A DNA stretch of 64,000 nt from Seminavis robusta (taxonomy: Eukaryota; Bacillariophyta; Bacillariophyceae; Naviculales; Naviculaceae): the NCBI GenBank assembly GCA_903772945.1, contig CAICTM010000218.1, positions 25,924 to 89,923 on the forward strand, in the 5' to 3' direction. This document shows positions 1 through 10,498 of this stretch, piece by piece. Below the pieces are notes generated by a model, which was not told the origin of the DNA, did no database searches, and was given only the letters and a program-made list of their open reading frames with translations. Position 1 is the first letter of the stretch, and each line of letters opens with the position of its first letter. Made by a program: the position numbers and the translations under genes.

Positions 1-2041
1 CTGAATTCTTCTTCCACGCCAGTAAGCATCTTGCAGTTGACGATGGTGCTCCAAACCGACCGCCGAGAGTAGCAACAGCTCATCCATGCTCATTCTTGCT
101 CGAAAAACAAAAACACGTATTGTACGACAGTGGGTGGACGGGAAGGTAAGCTTTACCATGTCTACTTCCCCAGTTGTGTTGTAAATTCCTTTCTCAATTT
201 GCTGCGCTGATGTAAAGGTTTGGTCGATACCGCCGTCAAAACGGCTGAAACTGGATACATGGCCCGTCGTCTTATGAAGGTGCGTTGAACAAGCGCTTTA
301 TGGCCTTCCATCTTTAGTCTTGTGGCTCACACTACTCATTATCATTAGGCTCTGGAGGATTTATCTATGCAATACGATTCTTCCGTTCGAAATAGTGAAA
401 ACACCGTGGTACAATTCACGTATGGCGATGACGGTCTGAACCCAGACAAGATGGAGAATAACGATAGACCTGTCGACTTTGATCGCCTCCGTATGCAAAT
501 CCGAGAAACGTCGCCGTGCAGAGACGAGAAGGCATTAATGGGTCAAGATCTCATTGGTGTGGTTGAGGAGAGGTTGCTGAAGAAAGACTTCCAGCAGCTG
601 TTGCCAACAGGAAAGGTGTTTCTTCAAGAGGTTCGAGACTTCTTCGCTGGGATTGTGGACAAGCAACATCAGCTAATAGGACCAGACAGCAAAATCAAGC
701 CTGAATTCTATGACAAAGCCTTCTGGAACGACTGCCGCATAACAAAGACCCAAGCTGAGCTTATACTGCAGGCGGCGGTGGAGAAGTGCACTAAGGCTTT
801 TGTGGAGCCAGGAGACGCCGTGGGCGCAATCGGGGCTCAGAGTATTTCAGAACCAGGCACTCAGATGACCCTTAAAACCTTTCACTTCTCCGGGATCAGT
901 TCGATGAATGTAACTCTTGGTGTTCCCCGCTTGAAAGAAATCATCAACGGCGCGAAGAAAATTTCGACCCCAATCATTACTGCCAAGTTGGAACAAGACA
1001 ACAACAAGGTAGCAGCACGAGTCGTGAAGGCCGGAATCGAGAAGACGACTCTCGGCGAGGTGTCCAAGTACATGAAAGAGGTCTATTCACCAAACTGCTG
1101 CTATGTGAGTATTGAGTTAGACATGGTGGCGATTGAGCAACTGAAGCTGAACGTCGATGCCAGCACAGTGCGGACTGCCATCCTCAAGGGGGCACGGGGG
1201 GTCACCAAGCAGCCCGTTCTGCGGTGCCTGAAAGAGGATCAAGTGCTCATCAAAAAGGGCTCCAATTCAAAGCTACGCGTAATGGTGCCGGACGTTAAAA
1301 TGGGCAAAACGACTTCGTTAACATACTTTGCAATGCAAATGCTCAAAACTGCACTCCCGGGCGTGATTGTTCAAGGAATCCCCACAGGTAAGTGCAGGAA
1401 GCTGCTGTTTCGGTGCTGCACGGATCTTTTGCCGGATTTCTCAAGCAACCTCTTTGCTGTCAGTCGGTCGTGCTGTCATCAACGAGACTGATAAAGATGG
1501 CAAGTCCACCTACAATCTACTTGTAGAAGGATACGGACTTCAAGATGTAATGGGTTCTCCTGGAATAGACGGAAGGCACACGTGTACCAACCATGTCTTG
1601 GAAGTGGAGGAGGTCTTGGGCGTGGAAGCTGCCCGTACGCAAATTTCTTCCGAGATCTCTTACATTATGGTAAGCTGCTTCGCTCTGAAAGACGTGACGG
1701 CTGTCACTTTGAAGGCGCGGGGAACTGACTGGTGAGACTAACCAATCAATCTTTTTCAGTCTGCGTACGGAATCGGAATCGATTCCCGCCACTTGCTGCT
1801 CCTGTCGGATGTCATGACGTTCAAGGGAGAGGTGCTTGGTATCACTCGTTTTGGAGTATCCAAAATGAGAGAGTCTGTATTGATGTTGGCGTCTTTCGAA
1901 AAGACCACAGACCACTTGTTCGATGCAGCAGTTCGAGCTCGAACAGACCGAGTGGAAGGCGTCAGTGAATGCATCATCATGGGTATGCCAGTTCCCATTG
2001 GATCTGGGCTACCCACTTTGTTTTGGAAGAAGCAAACATAA
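1..2041 (+). CDS. POLR3A: RNA polymerase III largest subunit RPC1, C-terminal 540 residues (gene cut by window start)
   Basis: Catalytic largest subunit of nuclear RNA polymerase III, which makes tRNA, 5S rRNA and other small RNAs. Six exons are read as 1-21, 131-145, 218-279, 349-1387, 1464-1669 and 1760-2041; every junction is GT-AG and keeps the frame. The joined protein runs through [20 protein letters not shown], then the bridge-helix and trigger-loop region ([20 protein letters not shown]), then [18 protein letters not shown], and ends in the Pol III type tail with [22 protein letters not shown] and GVSECIIMG. These segments separate RPC1 from the Pol I and Pol II paralogues, and there is no CTD heptad repeat. 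RPC1 is usually near 1,400 residues, so roughly the last 40 percent is present. Exon 2 is only 15 nt and encodes most of MGGREG. The 5' part lies outside the window. Confidence 0.95.
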
Positions 2042-2812
2042 CACATGTAACCAATGCAAAGCGGTCTCGGTATGCTGTTTCTCGTTGATGTGGTGGAGGA
2101 GTGGATACGAACGGAAGCCGCTGAGTTTTGAACTCCAGCCAACGATGGCTTCTGGCTGTCAATGTCGCCATCGCCTTTAGTCGACTGGGGTGAAGCGACG
2201 GAAACTTCGAGGCCTTGGGAGACAGCTATGCTACCGTAGCTATTGGTGTTCCTTGCGCGGCATCTGCTGGCTTTGATGGGTGCAATTACCGGTATCTTTC
2301 AGTGTGCGCAGCACCTAGTAGCTGCGATGGATGCGATTGTCTTTTCATGTGCAAGTCAACATGTACTACCGGTAGTTTTGTTCAAAGGTATTCAGAGGAT
2401 GCTACTAGTATTGGTTGATCTATGCTTTGTTCGCTCCATGATGGATCAACCAGAATTTTGGGATCTCGTTCCTTGCTATTCTAAATAGCTTGCTTTAATT
2501 TTTCAAATGTGTCGCTTTCTCCTCATCCGTGGCCCTGAATCATTTGCGAGCAGAGCAAGTCAGGGTGGAGACACTATCGTCTTGTGTTCAGCCTAGCTAG
2601 ACCACTAGTAGTAGTAGAGTTTGTGGGGGCAATGATTAGTACCTCAATGACGAGAAGCAACTGCACCGGTACAGTGATCCCACTGGGAGGCTGCTGACGG
2701 AAAATTGGTTGGATCTTTTCCAATCTTTGACACTTCCGTGGCTTGACAGTGTTGACACAGTTCGTCCCTGGGTTACTCGGCATTTTGTCTGTTTGGGAAA
2801 GTGTTTTGGCGA
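2042..2812. other. Intergenic stretch downstream of POLR3A
   Basis: About 770 bases without a recognisable gene. Open frames here (for example 2215-2418 and 2243-2488) overlap each other and show no domain or splice continuation. I see no RNA gene or clear repeat. Confidence 0.6.
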
Positions 2813-3645
2813 TTAAGGTGGTCGCCCACAAATCTTAAGCCAGCGCGAAACTGTTGAAATATTTTTAATTATTTATTTATTTTACACGAGCTATCGAGTG
2901 AAACTCGATGATCAATTGCTGCTGCTAAAGGTGTGCTGGAATCGCTGTTGCGCCCATGGATCCGACTATTGTGCATACAGGAGAGCTTGCTAATAGTGTT
3001 GGCAAGGGATAGGAGGCGAGCTTTGCCGTATATTGGATCGCCCTGTTAACTTTCTATGGGAGTGCAGCAGCGAGCGACGAAATGTTCGATCGCTGTTTGA
3101 AGCCGTTAGATCTCGATGACTGCTGCAAGGATGGGCATAAGACCAGGGCCTACTCTCTTCCTTATAGTCAAAAGAAGAAGCCAGTAGAAGGTTTTATGCC
3201 CTCAGAAGCAGCAGGCATCGAGATAATGCGGTCGCCAACAGCAACAGTCGGTTGATCGAACTGTTGTTGTTGTTGGTTTATTCGATTTTCGAACGGAATC
3301 TCACTTTTCCAAACGTCCGAACTCAATTTTTCACTGGAAACGTGTTAGAGTACTCTTTTACTATAACGGATTTCACTGGATTCACCGGCCAGCTGAAAAA
3401 TGAGTCTTATATAAGGTCAACTCTCTGTTATACCAAGGTCGACCGGCGTGCGAGTACTCGTTGGGTACCCGTTTCGTCGGTATTACTTAGAGGCTTTTCA
3501 TATTAATTATGGCTCGAACAAATCAGTCTAGCCGAAGCTCCTTGAAGATTCCGTATTCCCTAATTTATACGAAACATATGTGCGAAACAAATGAAAAAAC
3601 CTAGCAAACTAAAGCTGGCTTAAAGCCCGTGGGCGACCACCTTAA
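2813..3645. mobile_element. Non-autonomous DNA transposon with TTAA-ended 32-bp terminal inverted repeats
   Basis: The outer ends are inverted repeats, 2813-2844 on the left and 3614-3645 on the right. Both begin TTAAGGTGGTCGCCCAC read inward. The outer 17 and inner 10 positions are identical, and the five differing positions between them are consecutive and all transitions. The element is 833 bp. Because TTAA stands at both tips, it may be a TTAA target duplication flanking a GGTGGTCGCCCAC repeat, as for piggyBac-type insertions, or the TTAA may belong to the repeat; one copy cannot settle this. The largest internal frame (3252-3506, 84 codons) looks random and no transposase is visible, so the element would need a transposase supplied in trans. 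Confidence 0.75.
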
Positions 3646-3654
3646 GTGATCCTT

Positions 3655-3927
3655 ATGTAAATGTCTACATACCGTTAGTAAACATACCAGGTAAGTAGAC
3701 AAAGTAGACATTGTGCGACTTTAGGAGACATTAGTAGACAAAGTGATACATTGGTAGACATTGGTAGACAAAGTGAGACATTTTGTACTGTTTTACTGTA
3801 CTATCTAGACAAAGTGAGACATTAGTAGACATTAGTAGACAAAGTGATACATTGGTAGACATCTGTAGACATTGTGAGACATTTGTAGACATTGTGAGAC
3901 ATCCGTAGACATTGTGAGACATAAGCC
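3655..3927. repeat. Degenerate GTAGACA / GTGAGACATT minisatellite
   Basis: Variants of GTAGACATTGTGAGACATT and GTAGACAAAGTGAGACATT recur about twenty times in this stretch, with spacing of roughly 10-12 or 20-24 bases. The array starts just after the right end of the TTAA element and stops about 45 bases before the hAT left end. It is AT-rich and non-coding; the open frame on the minus strand at 3731-3952 is only repeat translation. Confidence 0.85.
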
Positions 3928-3984
3928 ACTTTTTCAAAGGAGCATCGAACATTTAGGCAACTCTGTAATCAGATCAGGGTGTGC

Positions 3985-4420
3985 GAACCAACGGTGGTCA
4001 ACCTACGGTTACGGCTATCTGGTTGAGTCTTTTAACCATTTACGTAACCGATAACCTGTAACCAGATAGATTTTCGCTATCTGGTTGGTAACCTATAACC
4101 TAACCTTTTACGATCTGTAATTGGTTCCGGATGTGGTTAGGTTATAGGTTACCTACCTGGTTATTCGGAACGTAACCGGTTACATATACGGTTATCTAAC
4201 TGGTTACGTATCTGGTTACTCGGAACGTATCTGGTTGAGCGAAGCCGTTTTTTGTTCCTCATTCCCTCATAAATTCTCAAAGAGGAACCTGATAGGGAAC
4301 CTATGCCCAAATCTACCTGGTTTTGGTTACATATCTGGTTACCTATCTGGTTCTTCGCAACGACCTATCTGGTTACGTATCTGGTTATCCGCCGATCTAC
4401 CTGGTTACGGTTTCCCATTG
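3985..4420. repeat. hAT left subterminal repeats (TATCTGGTT / GGTTACGT family)
   Basis: Dense, imperfect copies of TATCTGGTTAC, GGTAACCTATAACC and their complements; about eight TATCTGGTT words in the direct orientation and at least one inverted AACCAGATAG near 4061. The same words occur at the other end of the element. Confidence 0.9.
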
Positions 4421-4426
4421 CATTGC

Positions 4427-4499
4427 CTATTGCATTGGTTTCCCATTGCATTGCCTATTGCATTGCCTATTGCATTGCCTATTGCATTGCCTATTGCCT
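4427..4499. repeat. Short tandem repeat, 12-bp unit ATTGCCTATTGC
   Basis: Five to six copies of ATTGCCTATTGC with minor variation, inside the hAT element just 5' of the first plausible ATG at 4503. Probably 5' leader. Confidence 0.85.
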
Positions 4500-4502
4500 A
4501 TC

Positions 4503-5109
4503 ATGGAAGAAGAAGACAATGCTGGAGGCATTATTGAGGACGAGCTGTATGATGTTGCCCAATTCTCTGATGAAGGAAGGCGTGAAGCCCATGGTCTTGA
4601 AGAATTCGCAGATCATATCTCGCGAAATTCCGGGATGATTCCGCTCTCAGCTCGTGACGAACATTCATCCTCCGAGGAAGACGATTCTGACGATGAAGAA
4701 GAGAAAAGAGCCACAACGACGACGGCTCCGGATTGCTCGAAGGAAAGCTGGACGAGCATTGAAGGACCAGCCTGAGTCCGAGTCTGACTCCGAAGACGAA
4801 GATGACGGAGAAGTCGATGACGGAGAAGTCGAGAATGCCGAAGTCGAGAATGCTGAAGAAGAGAATGCCGAAGACGAGAATGCTGAAGAAGAGAATCCCG
4901 AAGTCGAGAATGTGAAGAAGAGAATCCGAAGTCGAAAATGAGCCGGTTGCTGAAGAGCCGGCTGCAGCGGCAGGATCCCAGGAGGAGGACGATGAAGGGG
5001 GAGAAATGAACCTGACGTCTCTCTACGCACGAGCAAAAGGTCTGATTGACACGAAGGACAAGGTGAACACCAGGCGCAAGAATTCCAGAAGCAAGCTGCA
5101 GTTTGGGAA
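4503..5109 (+). other. Acidic, low-complexity N-terminal coding region of the hAT element, spread over three frames
   Basis: Coding-like sequence starts at ATG 4503 (MEEEDNAGGIIEDELYDVAQ) and runs to a stop at 4775. A second frame, open to 4941, carries the tandem acidic repeat ENAEVENAEEENAEDENAEE. A third, from about 4940 to 5112, carries NLTSLYARAKGLIDTKDK. The frame that leads into the zinc finger is open only after a stop at 5047-5049. Overlapping acidic composition suggests one protein cut by introns or frameshifts. I could not find a unique set of GT-AG joins, so the gene model here is open. Confidence 0.5.
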
Positions 5110-5535
5110 GTGATGAAGTTTGCCCACATCCGACAGCAGAAGGACTTGGAGGAATTGAGAAGACTGGACTTCAAAGCTTTCGAAACGTTGGATGATGCAG
5201 AGACAGAAAAGAAACCATATTGTGTTTGTCTCCTGTGCTATGATGATCGTGCAGTCAGCTTGTACTGCTCCCTGGTGAAGCCGTCCTACAAGAGGACTGG
5301 TGGCCCACCGTACGCCCTGAATGGTAACGGCAATATGACAACCCATGTCCAGGCTAAGCATGCGGAAGTCTGGGAGGCGATGAAAGCATTGAAACACAAC
5401 TACAAATACGAAGAAGGCCACGCTACTGGCAACTTTGGTGATGATGTTGGTCGTGCAACACGTCCACGCCCGACTGCTGTTTTCTCACCCTCCACCGCCG
5501 GTACTGCAATTACCGGGATCCTCCATCTCAGGTGA
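5110..5535 (+). CDS. BED-type zinc-finger segment of the hAT transposase
   Basis: This frame (open from about 5050) encodes the motif CVCLLCYDD followed about 40 residues later by HVQAKHAEVW, a C-x2-C ... H-x4-H arrangement like the BED finger at the N-terminus of many hAT transposases, where it binds the element ends. It is in the same frame as the main transposase frame starting at 5545 and is separated from it by one TGA at 5533-5535. Either a short intron removes the TGA (possible acceptors lie around 5531 and 5579), or the copy has a stop mutation. The track-like start at 5110 is a GTG; the true start must lie upstream. Confidence 0.7.
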   Translation: MMKFAHIRQQKDLEELRRLDFKAFETLDDAETEKKPYCVCLLCYDDRAVSLYCSLVKPSYKRTGGPPYALNGNGNMTTHVQAKHAEVWEAMKALKHNYKYEEGHATGNFGDDVGRATRPRPTAVFSPSTAGTAITGILHLR

Positions 5536-5544
5536 ACGTCTTGT

Positions 5545-7788
5545 ATGAATCTTCAAAGCTGTTGTCTTGCTGTTGTTGAGAAGCAGTGGAAGGACAAACA
5601 GTATCGGTTCTACACGAATAACAACCTTCCAGAACGGATTGTCACCAATCACACGCAGTGTCCTGAATGGATGGACTTGATTGGGTATTGTGTCAAGCAT
5701 GCAAATCAAATCAACCAGCTACCCAACTATGGACTCATGGGAAGACAGGCTCTTGCTACTCACCGCCGCAAAGCCTTTATCGTGCTTGCTGCTGCGGTGA
5801 ACATGTACATCACGGAGACTGACGAGTACCTGAAGAAGTTGACGGGCAAGGACGTCGGTTTCGTAACGTGCTCCCATGATGTATGTGAGTCCAACAGAAA
5901 GGAAATCCTTGGAGTGACGATCTGTTTTTACAATCCAATTCGGGGAAAGGTGTTTGTCATTCCTGTTTCTCTGACTCTTTGTGATGACAAGCATGGCCCT
6001 GAAACTGCCGATCAGATCTCCGAAATCTTGGCAGGCTTTGGGGTTAGTGGGCGTATGATCTACCATGCCATGAACGATACGACCAATGTTGCTTTGATGG
6101 TTGGTCGAATCCTGTCCGGTGAGAATGGATACTGCGTCATGCACCAAATGCAGTTAGTGGTTGAGCATTCGATTGGGAGACGCAAGCGATACAAAGACAA
6201 GAAGGTTAGCGATTCTTTTAAGGCCTGCGAGCAAGTCAGGAAGTATTCCGAGGCTGCCGCCGGATGGATACAGAGTAAGAAGTCAAGAGGAAGATGGATT
6301 GATTTCGTGAAAGAGCTCAAGAAGGTCGGGCGGCACGCGGTGATGGTACTTGTGCCCAATCATACCCGGTCCGCAGGCGTAATGCTGCACTATGCCGGCA
6401 TGATTCGGAGTCGTTGGAATTACAAGCACTACTACAACAAGAACCAGAAGGCTTTGGAATTGGACGACAACCAGTTTTGGATGATTGCTCAACTGTATGC
6501 TGTCTTGTATGCTATGAGAGTTATCCTTATGCAGACTCAAACCAATGGAAATGGAACTATTTCTTACGCTCCCTTTTTCATTTACCGAGTGTTTTCCCAC
6601 TATGTTACAGCAGACCATTACTGGGTGCCAGAAACAAGACGCAGTGAGACTCCGGACAGGGAAGGTAAATGGGACGGCAATGCACACTTTCCAAGGCAGA
6701 AGTTCGACGGCACACCCACTTGTCCCAGGCCAACTGTTGAGGGAGAGGGGGAAACATTGCTCTGCTATGTTCCCGGCGCAATGAACAGGATTGGTATGAC
6801 GCGGATCAAGAAAGCAGACCTTGATGCTATTCCCAAAAAGTTGATTGATCGCCTCGTTGATAACCTGGGGGAGTACGGGGCCAACATGGCAAGACACAAC
6901 AACAAGAGCCGCATACTGGGTATGTCCGTCAACCCATTTGCCACCAAGTTCTTGATACCAGAGCTACTTGCTCTCTCCAAGGATGTTGAAGAGGTAGACG
7001 GGGAGTTGGGGGGACTTGCGTGCAATGTTGATACTCTCGCCAAGCGATACTTGAAAGATGCGATCAAGGACGTCTGCAGCGAGCTTCTAAAGAGACCACA
7101 GCAACGTGCTGCTGAGGAGAGGGCAGTAACGTTCAATGCTGACGATCCATTGCTCACCAAGGCAGAGAAAAGGAGGCGTCTGCAGATGAGTGCGGAGCCT
7201 GAACAGGAAGCCCCACAAGAAGAAGGGGTTGATCGGGTGGCTGCCACCATTGACGCGTGGTTCGATCAAGACTTCAAGCTGGTGGCAATCTTGACAAAAC
7301 AGAAGAGACACGTCCCGCTCCCAATTATCAGCACGATTGGCACGAACAAGATAGAATGGGTGGAGAATGTGGAGCTGGTGGCCAAGCATTTTGACTTGTT
7401 GGAGTGGTGGGAGACACATGGGAAGAGTGCTTTCCCTCTTATCTATCCCGTGGCAATCTGTATTCTTGCCGTCCCAGAGAGCAATGGGCACCAAGAGCGG
7501 ACTTTCAGTGCCGCTACATGGATGGATGGGATTCTCAAGCAGCTCCAGCATGACATTACTTTCCAAATGAAGGTCCTGACCTACAAGAATTCCAAGTTCA
7601 TGGATGAACACCGCTTCCACTTGCGGAAGGATCAGCTGGATAAAGCCAAACGTCGGACTACAGACCTGTTGGAGAGAATTGCTAAGAAGAAACCCGAAGA
7701 AGAGATTTCCCCAGCCTTTCAGGATATGCTGGAGTTGGGAGTGTTGGAGGCCATGAAGGCGTTGGAGGAGGCCCGCCAGGATGATTAG
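5545..7788 (+). CDS. hAT-family transposase, catalytic and dimerisation part
   Basis: The 747-codon frame encodes the DNA strand-transfer enzyme of the surrounding hAT transposon. At about residues 625-665 it carries the hAT C-terminal dimerisation signature, visible as FPLIYPVAICILAVPESNGH followed by QERTFSAA, matching the family pattern of a hydrophobic stretch, a proline-serine or proline-glutamate turn and an ERxFSxA core. The C-terminus is a charged helical tail. The frame has no internal stop. It lacks its own DNA-binding finger, which is encoded by the preceding same-frame segment at 5110-5535, so ATG 5545 is probably not the natural start. Confidence 0.85.
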   Translation: MNLQSCCLAVVEKQWKDKQYRFYTNNNLPERIVTNHTQCPEWMDLIGYCVKHANQINQLPNYGLMGRQALATHRRKAFIVLAAAVNMYITETDEYLKKLTGKDVGFVTCSHDVCESNRKEILGVTICFYNPIRGKVFVIPVSLTLCDDKHGPETADQISEILAGFGVSGRMIYHAMNDTTNVALMVGRILSGENGYCVMHQMQLVVEHSIGRRKRYKDKKVSDSFKACEQVRKYSEAAAGWIQSKKSRGRWIDFVKELKKVGRHAVMVLVPNHTRSAGVMLHYAGMIRSRWNYKHYYNKNQKALELDDNQFWMIAQLYAVLYAMRVILMQTQTNGNGTISYAPFFIYRVFSHYVTADHYWVPETRRSETPDREGKWDGNAHFPRQKFDGTPTCPRPTVEGEGETLLCYVPGAMNRIGMTRIKKADLDAIPKKLIDRLVDNLGEYGANMARHNNKSRILGMSVNPFATKFLIPELLALSKDVEEVDGELGGLACNVDTLAKRYLKDAIKDVCSELLKRPQQRAAEERAVTFNADDPLLTKAEKRRRLQMSAEPEQEAPQEEGVDRVAATIDAWFDQDFKLVAILTKQKRHVPLPIISTIGTNKIEWVENVELVAKHFDLLEWWETHGKSAFPLIYPVAICILAVPESNGHQERTFSAATWMDGILKQLQHDITFQMKVLTYKNSKFMDEHRFHLRKDQLDKAKRRTTDLLERIAKKKPEEEISPAFQDMLELGVLEAMKALEEARQDD

Positions 7789-7804
7789 GCAGCCAGCTTG
7801 GGCA

Positions 7805-7990
7805 GGTCATGTTTGGTAACCAGATAGGTAGTTTCGTAACCATTTATGTAACCTATAACCTAACCTGTAACCTAACCTGATAGAATTACTGTATCTGGTT
7901 GGTAACCTATAACCAAACCAGATAGAAAATTCTATCTGGTTGCTGTAACCTATAACCTAACCAGTTAAAAATCTATCTGGTTCTCACACC
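7805..7990. repeat. hAT right subterminal repeats
   Basis: Copies of TATCTGGTT, AACCAGATAG and GTAACCTATAACCTAACC in both orientations, matching the words of the left end, directly inside the right tip of the element. Confidence 0.9.
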
Positions 7991-8170
7991 CTGAATCAGA
8001 TACAATAGCCTTAAATAGACAAAATGCCGAGTAACCCTAACAAAAGCCATCAAAGATTTCAAAGATAGATCTACAGCGTACCTTCTAATTGCATACCCAG
8101 TAGTTCCTACCTTCATGTCTCCTCAGCTAATACTATAGTTCAACTCTCAAGCTAGCTCCGAGCTAGGAGC

Positions 8171-9985
8171 ATGTTTGCCAAGATCATGTCATCGACCAAC
8201 AAAGACGATGCGGCGGCATCGACTGCGACCGACGAAAGCTATTTTGATCTCTTTGATGACGATGAGGATGACGCTGACAAGGGGGATATCAAGGAGCTCA
8301 TGAAGTCTCTCGATGCACTTCCAGATCTGCCTGCTCCGTTGCCGGAAAAGATCGAGCGTGCCTTGTCGCAATCCTTGTCTCAGATTGCCTTTGCAGCCAA
8401 TCCCGATGATGAAACCAAAGATGGACTCTCGGAAAACGCCCGAGCGAGCTTGTCCACAGAATCAGCCTATGGGCACCCGCTTAGCGTCGAAGAAGCCGAA
8501 AAACGAATCCCTTCAGGTGCTGGTGGTCTCCAATGGCATGTCATGCTCATCAATGGCGACCCTTTTCATGAAGATGGAAACCTCAAAAAGGGTCTCAATC
8601 CAAGAGACTTTAACCTGGAAACGAAGACCATCAAACCTCGACGTGCCAATCTACCCATCCTTGCCACAGACTTTTATTCGTCGTTGACTCGGGTGGAAGG
8701 ACCCGATGATCCACGGTTTATCTTTCATGGAGTTTTGAATGGATGGCCTTCACTCCAGACCTTTGAGGTGGTCAAAATAGAACGCAAGCGCAACAAGGAA
8801 TTTGTAAGACCATCCGAAATCATCAAAGGACAGCGAGTATGGGTACCCATCTGGCAAGCGGAAGTCGAAGGAAAGCAAAGACTGGATCCAACCATAACGG
8901 AAAGTGGGCTTATCTTTCGTCTCACTCTCCGTGGACCTGGATATACTAGTAAGGGTTGGTCCAGGAAGAGCCCTGGATTCGCCTTTTGGTATCAGGCACA
9001 GCTGAGACCAGAACCAACCCTGACCTACGGAACCCAGATGATTGATCAAATGGATCCAAACGCTATCTGTACAAATGTGCACATGGTGGCCCACATGTAT
9101 GCTCGTGTCAAGGAGAATGCAAAGGATAAACTGACGTATCACAGGTGAGAAGGAATGAATAAACTGCAGGGAAAAGGAGAGAACGAACCCCTGTTCACTC
9201 CACTGACTCACGGCTACATTATGATGCTTGATGCTTCCAGCTGTGTTCTGTTGGAATGGAATCACCAAGAATATTGGTAAGTAAAACAAATTCTCATCTC
9301 TACATTCACTGTGTCGTGTGCTTATAACGTACATATCCTTTTTTCTTCATCTCCTAGCACTGTCATTGAAGCAGCTTGGCTCAACGGATTGGCAGGCTGG
9401 AGGTATGTGATACATTCTGCTTTGGGAGTGCGATGTGAACGAATGAATTGGTCTCATGTGTCCTTGTGATTTGATTCGATTCCATGTGTCTGTAATGGCC
9501 ACAACAGAGGAAAGTGCAACTTTTACGATGACATGGACGATCCAGTGACTCAAATGTACAAGTGTTTTCCACCCGAGATGGTGTGCCCTTGGTTGACCAA
9601 TGCTGCAGAGATCCGAGCTTTTGATGTGGAGTCAAAAACGTTCGATGAGTTCAAAGGATACATGACCAAGTATGAATCACGCGACAAACGCTTTTGGGAT
9701 GCTCAGTACCCATTTTCACACCCAGCTCGCCTTACATACCGGTCCAAGAAGGACATTGCTCAGTATTTGGTCAACTACATGCGCAGAGATGTATCCTACA
9801 ATGAACTCAAACGAAATTGTCAAACATTGTCAGCAGACCTTTGCAACTTCGTGGCAGGAAAGAACAATGTAAAGCCCTTTCATCCTGTGAACAGGATTGA
9901 GTACAAGAATCGATCATACTTGTTTCTTTATGATCCTGACATGTATGATCAACAGGATGAAGCCATTCAGGCCAACCAGCTTTGA
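8171..9985 (+). CDS. Conserved protein of unknown function (four exons, 510 residues)
   Basis: Exons 8171-9144, 9241-9276, 9358-9402 and 9508-9985 join with GT-AG introns of 81-105 nt and keep the frame; exons 2 and 3 are only 36 and 45 nt. The joined region reads CVLLEWNHQEYCTVIEAAWL then NGLAGWRGKCNFYDDMDDPV, so the short exons encode the best ordered part of the protein. The N-terminus is acidic (ESYFDLFDDDEDDADKGD) and probably disordered; the middle (residues about 110-325) looks globular with many aromatics; the C-terminal part has several cysteines (MYKCFPPEMVCPW). No signal peptide or membrane segment is seen. I do not recognise the family. It starts 170 bases after the hAT right tip. 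Confidence 0.85.
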
Positions 9986-10498
9986 AGCGAGCAACCCGTT
10001 CTTTTTGGAAGAGCTCCAAAAACCAGAGAACAATCTGGCATCAGTGGCTGGCACGTATGGAATGTGAGAGCAGCTATGTTTGGGTTTGTGAACTGTAGTT
10101 CTAGCTAGTTATGTAGTACTTTGATCTCCACTAGCTAGCTAGCTAGTGCCGGAGAAGAGTCTGGTGTTTTCTCACAAACCTGCCATCCAAACATCTACCG
10201 TACCATCTACTAGCTAGAGTCACGAGTCCTGGGCTAGGGCAGAAGCAATCACGGATGTCGAAACATGAATACTTTTCCGGAAGGATATTTAGAATTGAGT
10301 CACGAGGATGCCTCCAACCTTCACTACAGTGTACTAGCTCTAGCTAGCAACCGGCAGCACTTGCTGTTGGCGCCCATCATCTCACATCGCAGAATACCGA
10401 ACAGCACACGAGTTTCGACACCAAGAACTTCTACTAGCTAGCTAGCCAGCTAGTATATCGAGGCGGTGCCTTTCGACACAAGAGAGCAAACAAAGAGG
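9986..10498. other. CTAG-rich intergenic region and promoter of the permease gene
   Basis: No gene. The stretch holds several runs of overlapping CTAG (10105-10111, 10130-10145, 10330-10350, 10433-10455), some forming the perfect palindrome CTAGCTAGCTAG. Such runs recur in most intergenic gaps of this window. Confidence 0.7.

Larger units (their letters stand above)
3975..7993 (+). mobile_element. hAT-superfamily DNA transposon, apparently full length (4,019 bp)
   Basis: The left tip at 3975 reads CAGGGTGTGCGAACCA; the right tip, inverted from 7993, reads CAGGGTGTGAGAACCA, so 15 of 16 positions match. Both tips are flanked by a perfect 8-bp direct repeat AATCAGAT (3967-3974 and 7994-8001), the target duplication size of hAT elements. 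Subterminal regions carry many copies of TATCTGGTT and GTAACCTATAACC in both orientations, as expected for transposase-binding sites. Inside are an acidic N-terminal coding region, a BED-type zinc finger and a 747-codon transposase frame with the hAT C-terminal dimerisation motif. The perfect target duplication and near-identical ends suggest a recent insertion. Confidence 0.95.

Noticed and set aside
3660-3925. Possible CRISPR-like array
   Set aside because: Units are short, degenerate and lack unique spacers of even size; eukaryotic minisatellite is a better reading. No CRISPR array is present in the window.
4235-4638. Several frames with LPIALPIALPIA or HCIAYCIAYC repeats
   Set aside because: Translations of the ATTGCCTATTGC tandem repeat and the hAT subterminal repeats.
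6283-6897. 204-codon minus-strand frame inside the hAT element
   Set aside because: Antisense to the transposase; no domain, no coding signature.
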